Assembly: GCF_000239855.1 (NCBI RefSeq)
Contig: NZ_BADT01000220.1
Span: forward strand, 1-36,610
From: Pseudoalteromonas sp. BSi20652
GTDB taxonomy: Bacteria > Pseudomonadota > Gammaproteobacteria > Enterobacterales > Alteromonadaceae
Length of the DNA stretch: 36,610 nt
Direction: 5' to 3'
Shown here: piece after piece, positions 1 to 8,587 of the stretch
How the letters are laid out: each line of letters opens with the position of its first letter
Position numbering within the stretch: the stretch's first letter is position 1
Program-made: the position numbers and the translations under genes
The notes under the pieces: generated by a model
The model's input: only the letters and a program-made list of their open reading frames with translations
Database searches by the model: none
What the model was told of the DNA's origin: nothing

Positions 1-158
1 ATAATTAATTAGCTGTTTATATTCGCCGAAATTTAAATAAGTTACTGTGTCGGATGGCGCTTCGCTTATCCAACCTACGTTTTCAAATAAATATAATGCG
101 GTTTATTGGGAGCGTGGGTATTGGGGGTTCGTTGGGTTTCGCTACGCTCTACCCAAAC
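1..158. repeat. REP-like composite repeat, copy 1 (degenerate)
   Basis: First copy of a composite that recurs at 232-403. It opens with ataattaattagctg and carries two REP-type palindromes: type A at 49-79 (GTCGGAT, a GC-rich core, then ATCCAAC-CTACG, with the second arm mutated) and type B at 127-158 (TTGGGT, core, ACCCAA, without its final CCTACG). Read on the other strand, complete copies start with GTAG, as REP elements mobilised by RAYT (TnpA-REP) transposases do. No RAYT gene lies in the window. Confidence 0.75.
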
Positions 159-161
159 TTG

Positions 162-225
162 AAATAAACCAAAGGGGTCAAATCTTGACTTCAAAATAAA
201 CCAAAGGGGTCAAATCTTGACTTCA
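162..225. repeat. Perfect 32-bp tandem duplication
   Basis: Two identical, directly adjacent 32-bp units (162-193 and 194-225), each containing aaaggggtcaaatcttgac. They sit between the two REP composites. No gene covers them. They look like a small insertion remnant or a slippage duplication; the family is not identified. Confidence 0.8.
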
Positions 226-231
226 TACATC

Positions 232-403
232 ATAATTAATTAGCTGTTTATATTCGCCGAAACTCAAATAAGTTACTGTGTCGGATGGCGCTTCGCTTAT
301 CCGACCTACGTTTTCAAATATATAATGCGGGTTTATTGGGTGTGGGTATTGGCCGTGGGTATTGGAGGTTCGTTGGGTTTCGCTGCGCTCTACCCAACCT
401 ACG
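232..403. repeat. REP-like composite repeat, copy 2 (intact)
   Basis: Second copy of the composite at 1-158, restarting with ataattaattagctg. Type A palindrome at 280-310 (GTCGGAT / ATCCGAC, ending CCTACG) and type B at 369-403 (TTGGGT / ACCCAA, ending CCTACG) are both complete. The element ends about 9 bp before the stop codon of the methyltransferase gene and may act as a transcript end or mRNA stabiliser, as REPs often do. Confidence 0.8.
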
Positions 404-411
404 GGTTTGTC

Positions 412-1155
412 TTAAATTTTTACGCAGACAAAAATGGCGTTGCCTGAGCGCTCTGCCCATGGGGTTATTTTGTCGTAGTCATGTTCAAACACGTGGATTT
501 CGAAGTACGGTTTTAAGGCTTCTTTAAGCTCGGTATAACTAAAAGCCACCATTGGGTGCTCGTCGTGCCATACGAGTGTTTTGTCTGCAGTGGTTTTTTC
601 TATGCTGAGTTTTAATAACTGTTTACTGCCGCTGCCACTGTAGTTCCAGCCAGAGCGAAATGTGAAGAAGCTATTTTCGCTTGTTGCTGTGTGTTCTACA
701 AATGAATCGCTGTCGATTTTGTTTTTATCAACCGTGTTAAAACAAAATATTCCACCTACGTTTAATGCGCTGTGTACGCTGGCAAGGCATTCTTTTAACT
801 TATTAATACCGTCGCAGTAATGGATTGAATACAAAAAGCAGGTAATTAAATCTACGTGCTCAGTTACCTTAAATTCACTCATGTTTTGCAACGAAAATTG
901 CGCTTCTGGACAACGAACTTTTGCTTTATCGAGCATTGGCTGGTTTAAATCAAGCCCACTGCTTTGGTAACCATAATCAATAAAGTGGCGTACATGCGGG
1001 CCGGTGCCACAGGCTAAATCGAGATGAGTATTTCCGCCATTGCCAAAAATTTGGTGCAGCCTGTGAATAGAATTACTTTGGGCTTGATAATCTATATCTG
1101 CGCACATTAAGTCGTAGTAATCAGAAAGGTCGGTGTAGAGTGCATTTGCGGACAT
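412..1155 (-). CDS. Class I SAM-dependent methyltransferase
   Basis: A 247-residue soluble protein with a Rossmann methyltransferase fold. Motif I, the SAM-binding glycine loop, is LDLACGTGPH at residues 45-54, followed by an acidic GLDLN strand end that should bind the SAM ribose. Later strands fit motifs II-III (VDLITCFLYSIHY). The fold resembles small-molecule methyltransferases of the UbiE/Methyltransf_11-25 type; the substrate cannot be read from the sequence. It is a single gene flanked on both sides by REP-like repeats. The ATG start has no competing upstream start. Confidence 0.85.
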   Translation of the reverse strand: MSANALYTDLSDYYDLMCADIDYQAQSNSIHRLHQIFGNGGNTHLDLACGTGPHVRHFIDYGYQSSGLDLNQPMLDKAKVRCPEAQFSLQNMSEFKVTEHVDLITCFLYSIHYCDGINKLKECLASVHSALNVGGIFCFNTVDKNKIDSDSFVEHTATSENSFFTFRSGWNYSGSGSKQLLKLSIEKTTADKTLVWHDEHPMVAFSYTELKEALKPYFEIHVFEHDYDKITPWAERSGNAIFVCVKI

Positions 1156-1246
1156 ATAAGCCTAGTGGTAAGTAGTAGAATATTTTTAAGTCGCGCATAG
1201 TAAACTAATTAGCACAATTAACGAAGAAGATATGAGCTTTAAGGTT

Positions 1247-1360
1247 GTCGGATGGCGCTTTGCTTATCCGACCTACGTATTTAAATATTATAGTGCGTTG
1301 TTATAAAACGGTGTGGAATTGGAGATTCGTTGGGTTTCGCTACGCTCTACCCAACCTACG
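1247..1360. repeat. REP-like composite repeat, copy 3
   Basis: Third type A plus type B pair: type A at 1247-1277 (GTCGGAT / ATCCGAC, then CTACG) and type B at 1326-1360 (TTGGGT / ACCCAA, then CCTACG), separated by AT-rich DNA. Order and orientation match copies 1 and 2. It fills most of the gap between the methyltransferase and queE. Confidence 0.8.
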
Positions 1361-1381
1361 TACTATAACTTTAAGCTGGCT

Positions 1382-2058
1382 TTAACTAATTCCTAAATAC
1401 TTATGTACTTGTATTGATAGGCGCCAGTTTTTAGCAATGCAGGTGTCGATTGCTAATTTGGTTGCTGATACTTTTTGGCTAATTGGCTGTAAATAAACAA
1501 GCTTTGGGTTAACGCCTGTTTTAGCAAATAACGCTTCTAGCTCTTCTACGTGCTTTTGCATGGCAACGGGGTGTTTAATTTCGTTGGCACGCTTCATAGT
1601 ACTGGTAAGTACTTCATAACCGCCGCGCATGTTTATTTTAGGCGATACCGTTACCCATGTTTGCTCTGGGGCGAGTATTTCAAACGTGCCGCTGGTTTCT
1701 ATTTGTGTACTAAAGCCGTGTTCGTGTAATAAGTTACATACTGGATTTAAGTCAAACATGCATGGCTCGCCGCCGGTAATTACTACGTGCTTTGCGGTAT
1801 AACCACGTGATTGAAACAACGCTAAAATTTGCTCTGCACTGGCGTTAGCCCAATGATCTGAGTCGGCTTTTTTTCTACGGTTTCGTCCAGCGATACTTTA
1901 TATACATTATCAACATCCCACGTTTGCTTAGTGTCGCACCAAGAGCAGCCTACTGGGCAGCCTTGCAGGCGTAAAAATATTGAGGGTGTGCCAGTAAAGC
2001 TAGCTTCACCTTGAATGGTTTCAAACACTTCATTAATTTTGTACAAAAGAGATCTCAC
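1382..2058 (-). pseudogene. queE: 7-carboxy-7-deazaguanine synthase QueE, interrupted by a -1 frameshift
   Basis: QueE is a radical SAM enzyme converting 6-carboxytetrahydropterin to 7-carboxy-7-deazaguanine in queuosine synthesis. The first part (2058 to 1822, GTG start) has the family opening FETIQGEASFTGTPS and the cluster-binding CX3CX2C at residues 34, 38 and 41. It runs into a stop after 78 residues. The remainder (down to 1382, including VVITGGEPCMF) continues in another frame. The break maps to seven A in the mRNA (T7 at 1868-1874). One extra A, or a -1 slip, joins the halves as EKKADSDHWANASAEQIL, natural QueE sequence. In frame the site reads A AAA AAG, a canonical -1 slippery heptamer. 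It could be a true null allele, a sequencing error, or recoding. It is divergent from queC, which supports the pathway assignment. Confidence 0.88.
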
Positions 2059-2115
2059 TTACTACCTAGCAGCCAAATTGCTACTATTAAAAAACCAAAA
2101 AGCGCTGTGCAAAAA

Positions 2116-2144
2116 TTGTTATTTAAGCTGCGGCCGTGTAGTAT
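2116..2144 (+). promoter_or_regulatory. Candidate sigma-70 promoter for queC
   Basis: TTGTTA (2116-2121), a 17-bp spacer and TAGTAT (2139-2144), about 48 bp ahead of the queC start. It lies in the 133-bp divergent gap between queE and queC. It is called from consensus match only. Confidence 0.4.
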
Positions 2145-2191
2145 ATCGCGCCCTGATATAAACCTCTATTAAAACTAAGAGCAAAACAGAT

Positions 2192-2848
2192 ATGACGCAA
2201 AAAGTAGTTGTTATTTATTCCGGCGGTATGGACTCATTTACCGTATTAAATAAAGCCCTGCAACAAGGCCATGATGTATATGCCCTATCATTTGACTATG
2301 GTCAGCGTCATGTAAAAGAGCTTAAAGTGGCGGCAAGTGTGTGTGAAAAATTAAACGTGCCGCACAAAATTGTTGATATTTCGGCGATTAACCAACTTAT
2401 TGGTGGCTCATCACTTACTGATGATATTGATGTACCTGAAGGCCACTACGAAGAAGAAAGCATGAAAAGTACGATTGTACCTAATCGTAATATGATTTTG
2501 CTCTCGCTCGCGGTAGGTTACGCGGTATCACTTAAAGCTGGCCAAGTTTATTACGGCGCTCACTCTGGGGATCATGCTATTTACCCTGACTGTCGTCCTG
2601 AATTTGTGCAAAAAATGGATGATGTGTGTCGTATTGCAAATTACGATGCGGTAGAAATTTTTAGCCCATACTTAAATAATACTAAAATTGGTATTTTAAC
2701 CGACGGTATTGAAATGGGTTTAGATTACAGCCAAACGTGGACCTGTTATAACGGCCGTGAAAAAGCCTGTGGTAAATGTGGCGCGTGCCAAGAACGCCTT
2801 GAAGCATTTGCACTAAATAACATTACAGACCCGTTAGAATACGAATAA
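2192..2848 (+). CDS. queC: 7-cyano-7-deazaguanine synthase QueC
   Basis: QueC uses ATP and ammonia to convert 7-carboxy-7-deazaguanine to preQ0, the step after QueE. The 218-residue length is normal for the family. The PP-loop ATP pyrophosphatase motif SGGMDS is at residues 10-15, followed by [10 protein letters not shown]. The C-terminal zinc site is present as [18 protein letters not shown] with four cysteines. The gene diverges from queE and ends before a strong terminator, so it is probably monocistronic. It is intact, in contrast to the frameshifted queE. Confidence 0.97.
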   Translation: MTQKVVVIYSGGMDSFTVLNKALQQGHDVYALSFDYGQRHVKELKVAASVCEKLNVPHKIVDISAINQLIGGSSLTDDIDVPEGHYEEESMKSTIVPNRNMILLSLAVGYAVSLKAGQVYYGAHSGDHAIYPDCRPEFVQKMDDVCRIANYDAVEIFSPYLNNTKIGILTDGIEMGLDYSQTWTCYNGREKACGKCGACQERLEAFALNNITDPLEYE

Positions 2849-2891
2849 GCGCTACTCAGGTAATATTACCACTGCAATTTGCATAATGCAT

Positions 2892-2918
2892 AAAGGCTAT
2901 CGTTGATAGCCTTTCTTA
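2892..2918 (+). terminator. Rho-independent terminator after queC
   Basis: Perfect 10-bp stem AAAGGCTATC / GATAGCCTTT (2892-2901 and 2905-2914) with a GTT loop, followed by CTTATTTGTT. It lies 44 bp after the queC stop. Confidence 0.85.
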
Positions 2919-2941
2919 TTTGTTCTGATTTTCCTACAAAC

Positions 2942-3391
2942 TTACAACCAGCGCCTAACTTTAGCTTTATAAGCAATATAATCCTCGCCAAACAATTTAG
3001 TTAAAGCACGCTCCTCGGGTATTATTTGAAAAAACGTTAAGTACGCAATAAATCCAATCACACACAATAATGCGTAAAACGAACTAAGCCATATCCCCCA
3101 CCCAATGAGTAAAAAAGCCAACCCTACATACATAGGGTTACGCGTTATTTTAAATATACCCGAAGTAACAAGCTCCGATGCATTGTCAACTTTATGAGGG
3201 TTGACTGTTGTTTTAGCTAATCGAAAACTAATCACCCCCGAAATACCAAAAACACAGCCAATAACAACAGATGCTAATGATGAATATAAAACAAGTTCAT
3301 TTAAATCGACTATTGAGTAATGCGCAATAAGCGCCATTATGCCGGCAAAAAACAGCACAACAATAACGGGAGGTATTTTATTATTTAACAT
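2942..3391 (-). CDS. Isoprenylcysteine carboxyl methyltransferase-like membrane protein
   Basis: A 149-residue integral membrane protein with about four hydrophobic segments. The C-terminal half has the hallmark of the ICMT/PEMT membrane methyltransferase superfamily: GIFKITRNPMYVGL (R-N-P-M-Y), then a pair of helices, then IIPEERALTKLFGEDYIAY with the conserved E-E and F-G-x-x-Y. Bacterial members are common and mostly of unknown substrate; isoprenylcysteine itself is unlikely in this host. It is a lone gene, convergent with queC. Confidence 0.8.
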   Translation of the reverse strand: MLNNKIPPVIVVLFFAGIMALIAHYSIVDLNELVLYSSLASVVIGCVFGISGVISFRLAKTTVNPHKVDNASELVTSGIFKITRNPMYVGLAFLLIGWGIWLSSFYALLCVIGFIAYLTFFQIIPEERALTKLFGEDYIAYKAKVRRWL

Positions 3392-3599
3392 GGCAACTCA
3401 CTGTATTGACTAAAGTATGTTTATTATATGGTGGCTATGCAGCCATTAAACAATATCTGAAGTGTATAAATGATGAACACGCTCAAAGCTGAACTTAAAT
3501 AAAGTATACAAATTAAGTTACAATTGTCAGCTTTATCAAAAGCGCTTAAAGGTTATACTTTAACCATAAACGAATAATAAAATATTGAGGAATGAGATT

Positions 3600-3842
3600 A
3601 TGTCTGGAACTACGATGATTGTACTTATTGTGCTAATTTCGGTTGGCTCAGGAGTGGTTTACGATATGTATAAAAAGCATCTTGAGTTTAAGCATAAAAT
3701 GCAAAACAACAACAGCGACGCGCATAAACAATTAGCTGAAACAAACGCACAAGTGCTTGCATTAAAAGAGCGTGTACAAACACTTGAGGCTATTGTTACT
3801 GATTCAAGCTTTAACGTTAAAGATGAAATTAATAAGCTTTAA
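3600..3842 (+). CDS. Small membrane protein with C-terminal coiled coil, PspB-like
   Basis: An 80-residue protein: an N-terminal transmembrane helix (about residues 4-24), a basic-rich linker, and a heptad-like helix ending ALKERVQTLEAIVTD. This layout and the R-x-x-x-L-E motif recall PspB of the phage-shock response, but no pspA or pspC is adjacent, so the role is uncertain. I start at the ATG at 3600 because TTGAGGAAT just upstream supplies a Shine-Dalgarno; a longer reading from TTG at 3585 would use that site as coding sequence. The stop lies 4 bp from the convergent neighbour's stop. Confidence 0.7.
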   Translation: MSGTTMIVLIVLISVGSGVVYDMYKKHLEFKHKMQNNNSDAHKQLAETNAQVLALKERVQTLEAIVTDSSFNVKDEINKL

Positions 3843-3846
3843 GTTA

Positions 3847-4869
3847 TTATAAGTAATTTGGATATAAATGCGCATTTTCTGGCTGCTTAATACCATGAGC
3901 AGCTAAAAACCCACCAATAGCTTGCCCGCAGCCCTGTGGTGCTCGTCCGCTGTCTATCTCAAAGTTTAACTGATTAGCATGTTGCTTACCCATTGAGCAA
4001 AGCCCTACGGTACTTGGCGAGCGCATAGCGATACTTAGATTACCAATTTGCTCAACCATTACGTGTTTACTAAAACGGGCAAAACCTTTGTACTTAAATT
4101 GCTCGTTTACGTAGTCGTTACTCGCTGCTACTAATGCCGTGATCAAGCCATGTAAAAAACTATTAGCGGATGGATCTGCTGTTAAAAACGCAATTGTTTT
4201 TTTATTAAACTCGCTAAGTTGGCAATCTTCACACAACAGATCAACGGTATATAAATATTGCTCGGCTATTTGCTGCTTATGTTTAAGCTCAATACTTTTT
4301 CCTGCAAATACAACACGTTTAAGCACTTCATCAACACGGCTTTCAGTACTTTCACTTTTAACAAGCTCAGGGTTTTGCGCCATTACCGGTAAGTCGTGAT
4401 GGTTATTAAATGGCGTACTGGTTGCGCCGCTTTGCATTAACTGAAAAAGCTCTCTTACTTCGTGTTCACGCGCCACTTTTAAAGCCAAAAATGCGGTTTG
4501 AATAAGCTCTGAAGTAGGCAGGTTTTCCTCTACTATCCAGCGTCTGCCAAATAATAGCTTTTTGGCTTTGCCTTCATTTGCAGATGCACTTTTTTGATAG
4601 TTATCTGGGCTCAGTACTGCTACTTGCAGGTAAATTTCTTCACCTTTTTGTGCAGCAAGCACTCTAAAGTGAGCCGAAAATTCAATGCTCTCAAGTACTT
4701 CGTTTACGCTTTCAAGCGTGTGCTTGTAACGTAAAAAATGCTGTGGCACCACCCAACTGCTATTAGCTAATTGCACAAGGGGTGCATAAGAAATAGGTTG
4801 CTCATAACTGTGTTGCCATTTTTGCTCATTGCTAAGCAAATGATTAATGTGACTCTTGTTATCTGACAT
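3847..4869 (-). CDS. Conserved hypothetical protein (340 aa), function not recognised
   Basis: I do not recognise this family. It is a soluble, mixed alpha/beta-looking protein without a signal peptide, transmembrane segment or obvious catalytic motif. The C-terminal third is the most motif-like part, with a glycine-rich stretch RAPQGCGQAIGGFLAAHG near the end. Coding quality is good throughout and codon use matches the neighbours. It converges on the small PspB-like gene and is separated by about 100 bp from the downstream methyltransferase cluster. Confidence 0.75.
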   Translation of the reverse strand: MSDNKSHINHLLSNEQKWQHSYEQPISYAPLVQLANSSWVVPQHFLRYKHTLESVNEVLESIEFSAHFRVLAAQKGEEIYLQVAVLSPDNYQKSASANEGKAKKLLFGRRWIVEENLPTSELIQTAFLALKVAREHEVRELFQLMQSGATSTPFNNHHDLPVMAQNPELVKSESTESRVDEVLKRVVFAGKSIELKHKQQIAEQYLYTVDLLCEDCQLSEFNKKTIAFLTADPSANSFLHGLITALVAASNDYVNEQFKYKGFARFSKHVMVEQIGNLSIAMRSPSTVGLCSMGKQHANQLNFEIDSGRAPQGCGQAIGGFLAAHGIKQPENAHLYPNYL

Positions 4870-4970
4870 AAATAAACCAAATAAACTCGCGCTAAGCGAT
4901 ATTAACTATGAACATATTACGTCGTTAATGTCGTAATTAGATCACATGTATGCCCTACTTTCGCGGTTTT

Positions 4971-5651
4971 TTAACTATCAGTGAGTGCTTGATAGTCTGT
5001 TATAACTTTTTGATAGTAAGGCTCATCTTTATTGAGCATTTTATTATAATGACTTAATAGTTGCCGCTGGTACAAACCGTGCTCAGCTTGAGTAAAGTCC
5101 CACATTTTTTTACCCGTACTACTAATCTCATTATTGGTATTAAAGCTCACTTCAATTACTTCATAAAAGCGCTTGTTATCATAAACTATTTGCTCACTTA
5201 CAAGCCCTAAACCAAGTTTTTTTAAACCCGAACGCAAAGAATATGTGTGATGTACTGGGCATAAAATAAAGCGTACATGCTGCACTCGCTCAATTGAATT
5301 ATTAGAAATTATTTGCTGAACTAATCGCAGTAATAATTCTCCACCAATACCAGCGATAACCACCACTTGCTTTTCAATCTCTGTAAGCTCAATAGTGCCG
5401 ACATCCTGACATAAGACCTGCCAATCAGGTTTTTTATTACTCTTTAGTCTAAATTTATTGTTACGTGTTAATTGCGCTTCTAAATCAACCATTACGCGCG
5501 TAATAATATCAACAAATATAACTTTACTCGCTGCATCACGTTTCAAAAACACCATTCCTAAGTAGCCATGGTCGCAGCAACAATCCCAAATAATATTTTG
5601 ATGCTGTGATACAAGTGCATCAATTGCTGAAAGTCGTTTACTGAGCTTCAT
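4971..5651 (-). CDS. trmK: TrmK-family tRNA (adenine22-N1) methyltransferase-like protein
   Basis: A 226-residue class I SAM methyltransferase of the TrmK family, which in Gram-positives makes m1A22 in tRNA. Supporting features are the opening KRLSAIDALV, the SAM loop DCCCDHGYLG (residues 23-32; TrmK has D-x-G-x-D-H-x-Y-L), VVIAGIGGELL in place of the family's GMGG segment, and ILCPVHHTYSLRSGLKKLG with a following E-x-I-V-x-D-N-K-R-F-Y-E. The glycine of the D-x-G loop is a cysteine here, so activity may differ. It abuts the upstream methyltransferase gene with no gap, implying one operon. Confidence 0.75.
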   Translation of the reverse strand: MKLSKRLSAIDALVSQHQNIIWDCCCDHGYLGMVFLKRDAASKVIFVDIITRVMVDLEAQLTRNNKFRLKSNKKPDWQVLCQDVGTIELTEIEKQVVVIAGIGGELLLRLVQQIISNNSIERVQHVRFILCPVHHTYSLRSGLKKLGLGLVSEQIVYDNKRFYEVIEVSFNTNNEISSTGKKMWDFTQAEHGLYQRQLLSHYNKMLNKDEPYYQKVITDYQALTDS

Positions 5652-6590
5652 TTAATCTACTAATTGTGACGTTTTATAGACCAGTGCTTTTAAACTTTTA
5701 TTACTGTCTACTTCAATAAAACGTGCTGTTGCTGCTAAGCGCTCAACAAACTCAATGGCACCTTGTGTATGCTCTGTAATAAGTGCTTTAAAAGCGTCTT
5801 CGCTAAGCTCTGGACTATTTGCACACAACAGCAGTTTTGTTGTATCGCTTAGTAACTCTGGCAGCCTGCGTAACACTTTTTGATAGTCTTTCGTTAAAAT
5901 AAAACTCCCCTTTTGAAAACTTGGCGGATCAACAATAATTAAGTCAAATGGGGCTGCTTTTTTTAATTTACCAAACGACTTTAAAATATCATGAGGTAAA
6001 AAGCTCACGCCTTTATCAAAACCATTAAGTTGATGGTTTTGCTTGCCGACTTTAAGTACACCTTTGCTCATATCCATGTTCATTACATGATCTGCCCCGC
6101 CTTGCATGGCTGCAAGCGAAAAACCACACGTATACGAAAATAAATTAAGCACTTTGCCATACTTGCTATTCGCCATTACAAACTCACGACCGCTGCGCAT
6201 ATCGGGAAATATTCCGGTATTTTGGCGGCTCTGTAAGTCAACTAAAAAGCGAATGCCGTTTTCAGCTACCACATGCTGCTTGGGTAATTGCCCATAAACC
6301 ACTGTGTTTTGGCTCTGTACGCCAGCGCGTTGCTGATACACAAGTGACGTAATAAGCCCTGGCTGGTTTTTTTGCGCCCACTGCCACACAACATCGGTAA
6401 GCTCACTTAGTGTTAGCTCGTCAATTTCGTCGTACGAAACCAAAAACAAACTTGGCGGATAAAAGTCTAAATTAATATGACTTAGCGCCTCAACACTGTG
6501 ACCTCGGCCATGAAAAACACGGCACAGTTCATTTTTTAAAATTGGCGCATCTTCAAGCGCTGTAATAAGAGGAGTAAAGTTTGCTGTCAT
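5652..6590 (-). CDS. RlmI-like class I SAM-dependent methyltransferase
   Basis: A 312-residue protein of the COG1092/Methyltrans_SAM group, related to 23S rRNA cytosine methyltransferases such as RlmI. It contains RQNTGIFPDMR (residues 122-132), the SAM loop LNLFSYTCGFSLAA (148-161) and the catalytic-loop DPPSFQKGSF (221-230), then LLLCANSPELS. The N-terminus lacks the PUA domain of RlmI, so the target RNA may differ. It sits between uvrB and the trmK-like gene with gaps of 0-2 bp and is probably cotranscribed with them. Confidence 0.8.
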   Translation of the reverse strand: MTANFTPLITALEDAPILKNELCRVFHGRGHSVEALSHINLDFYPPSLFLVSYDEIDELTLSELTDVVWQWAQKNQPGLITSLVYQQRAGVQSQNTVVYGQLPKQHVVAENGIRFLVDLQSRQNTGIFPDMRSGREFVMANSKYGKVLNLFSYTCGFSLAAMQGGADHVMNMDMSKGVLKVGKQNHQLNGFDKGVSFLPHDILKSFGKLKKAAPFDLIIVDPPSFQKGSFILTKDYQKVLRRLPELLSDTTKLLLCANSPELSEDAFKALITEHTQGAIEFVERLAATARFIEVDSNKSLKALVYKTSQLVD

Positions 6591-6592
6591 TT

Positions 6593-8587
6593 TTAATTAA
6601 TCAACTGTTGTTGTAGTTCATGTATTTCATCGCGAACAGAGCCCGCTTTTTCAAATTCTAGATCGCTTGCATATGCATGCATTTTGGTTTCAAGCTGCTT
6701 AATTTGTACGGCAATTTCTTTCGCACTAAGTACCTTTTTAGAGTCTTTACGAACAAGTCTAAGGTTATCTTTAGGGCCGGCCTCTTCGCCTACATCCATC
6801 GCATCAAGAATCTTTTTGGCTAGTGAATGCGGTTCAATACCGTGTTCAATATTATAAGCATGCTGAATTTCGCGTCTGCGCGCGGTTTCGTCCATAGCCT
6901 TAGCCATTGATTTTGTAATTTTATCACCGTATAAAATTGCGCGCCCATCTAAGTGACGTGCAGCACGACCTATAGTTTGAATAATTGAACGCGCTGAGCG
7001 TAAAAAGCCTTCCTTGTCTGCATCAAGTATGGCTACTAGCGCCACTTCTGGCATATCCAGGCCTTCTCGAAGTAAGTTAATACCTACTAACACATCAAAC
7101 ACGCCCGCACGTAAATCACGAATAATCTCAACGCGTTCAACTGTATCAATGTCTGAGTGCAAGTAACGCACCTTTACATTGTGCTCACTCAAGTAATCGG
7201 TTAAATCCTCTGACATACGTTTGGTCAACGTGGTCACAAGTACGCGTTCGCCCTTCTCTACACTTTTGTAAATTTCTGATAGTAAATCATCAACCTGATC
7301 GCCCACCGGGCGTACTTCAATAAGTGGGTCAAGCAGTCCTGTTGGACGAATTACTTGCTCTGCAACTGCGCCCACACAACGCTCTAATTCAAAGTCGCCA
7401 GGCGTTGCCGATACATAAATTGTTTGTGGTGAAATAGCTTCAAATTCTTCAAAGCGCAGCGGCCTGTTGTCCATTGCTGAGGGCATTCTAAAACCGTACT
7501 CAACCAGGTTTTCTTTACGGCTTCTGTCGCCTTTATACATGGCGCCAATTTGCGATACAGTTACATGCGATTCATCAATAATCATCAATGCGTCGTCAGG
7601 GAGGTAATCAAGTAATGTCGGCGGTGGATCGCCAGGCGTACGCCCCGATAAATAGCGACTGTAGTTCTCTATACCAGAGCAATAACCTAGCTCTCGCATC
7701 ATTTCTATATCGTATTGCGTACGCTGTGTTACGCGTTGCTCTTCTACTAATTTATTAGCACTGAGTAACTGGGCTCTTCGATCTTTTAGTTCTTCTTGTA
7801 TTTTATCAATGGCACCGAGTATTTTTTCACGCGGGGTAACATAGTGTGTTTTTGGATAGATAGTGGTGCGTATTATATGCTTTTCGACAGCACCTGTAAG
7901 CGGGTCAAAAATACTTAGGCGCTCTATTTCGTCATCAAACATTTCTACGCGAATTGCGAAGGTACTAGATTCTGCAGGAAATATATCAACCACTTCACCA
8001 CGTACACGGTATGTACCACGGCTGAAATCTATATCGTTGCGGGTGTATTGTATTTCAGCAAGGCGACGTAGCATATCGCGTTGATCTACTTTTTCGCCCA
8101 CTTTTAAAAGTAGCATCATTTTCATGTAAGATTTAGGGTCGCCCAAACCATAAATAGCCGATACCGATGCCACAATAATGGTGTCGCGACGCTCAAGCAG
8201 TGCTTTAGTTGCACTTAGTCGCATTTGTTCAATGTGCTCATTTATTGATGCATCTTTTTCAATAAATGTGTCGCTCGATACAACATAGGCTTCTGGCTGG
8301 TAGTAATCGTAATACGATACAAAATACTCAACCGCATTTTTAGGGAAAAACTCTTTCATCTCGCCGTATAACTGCGCAGCAAGTGTTTTGTTATGCGCCA
8401 TTATTATTGTTGGACGATTTAAGTCATTAATAATATTAGCCATAGTAAAGGTTTTACCTGTACCTGTTGCACCTAGTAATGTTTGGTGCGCAAGTCCAGC
8501 TTCTAACCCTTCGCATAATTGCTTGATTGCTGTGGGCTGATCGCCTGCTGGTTTAAAATGTGATTTTAACTGAAAATGATCGCTCAA
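6593..8587 (-). CDS. uvrB: Excinuclease ABC subunit B
   Basis: UvrB is the DNA-damage-verifying helicase-like subunit of nucleotide excision repair; it takes over from UvrA2 and recruits UvrC. The 664 residues match the family length. Seen directly: Walker A GATGTGKT (39-46), the beta-hairpin region [11 protein letters not shown], Walker B DESH, YVSATPG, helicase motif [11 protein letters not shown], and a C-terminal UVR domain with [15 protein letters not shown] that binds UvrC. The start is TTG, overlapping the stop of the MATE gene by 4 bases, with CAGGAG 8 bases upstream. I see no LexA box in the immediate upstream region, which is coding. Confidence 0.98.
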   Translation of the reverse strand: MSDHFQLKSHFKPAGDQPTAIKQLCEGLEAGLAHQTLLGATGTGKTFTMANIINDLNRPTIIMAHNKTLAAQLYGEMKEFFPKNAVEYFVSYYDYYQPEAYVVSSDTFIEKDASINEHIEQMRLSATKALLERRDTIIVASVSAIYGLGDPKSYMKMMLLLKVGEKVDQRDMLRRLAEIQYTRNDIDFSRGTYRVRGEVVDIFPAESSTFAIRVEMFDDEIERLSIFDPLTGAVEKHIIRTTIYPKTHYVTPREKILGAIDKIQEELKDRRAQLLSANKLVEEQRVTQRTQYDIEMMRELGYCSGIENYSRYLSGRTPGDPPPTLLDYLPDDALMIIDESHVTVSQIGAMYKGDRSRKENLVEYGFRMPSAMDNRPLRFEEFEAISPQTIYVSATPGDFELERCVGAVAEQVIRPTGLLDPLIEVRPVGDQVDDLLSEIYKSVEKGERVLVTTLTKRMSEDLTDYLSEHNVKVRYLHSDIDTVERVEIIRDLRAGVFDVLVGINLLREGLDMPEVALVAILDADKEGFLRSARSIIQTIGRAARHLDGRAILYGDKITKSMAKAMDETARRREIQHAYNIEHGIEPHSLAKKILDAMDVGEEAGPKDNLRLVRKDSKKVLSAKEIAVQIKQLETKMHAYASDLEFEKAGSVRDEIHELQQQLIN

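Noticed and set aside
1-403. CRISPR array
   Set aside because: Repeats are palindromic REPs and one tandem pair, without regular unique spacers or cas genes.
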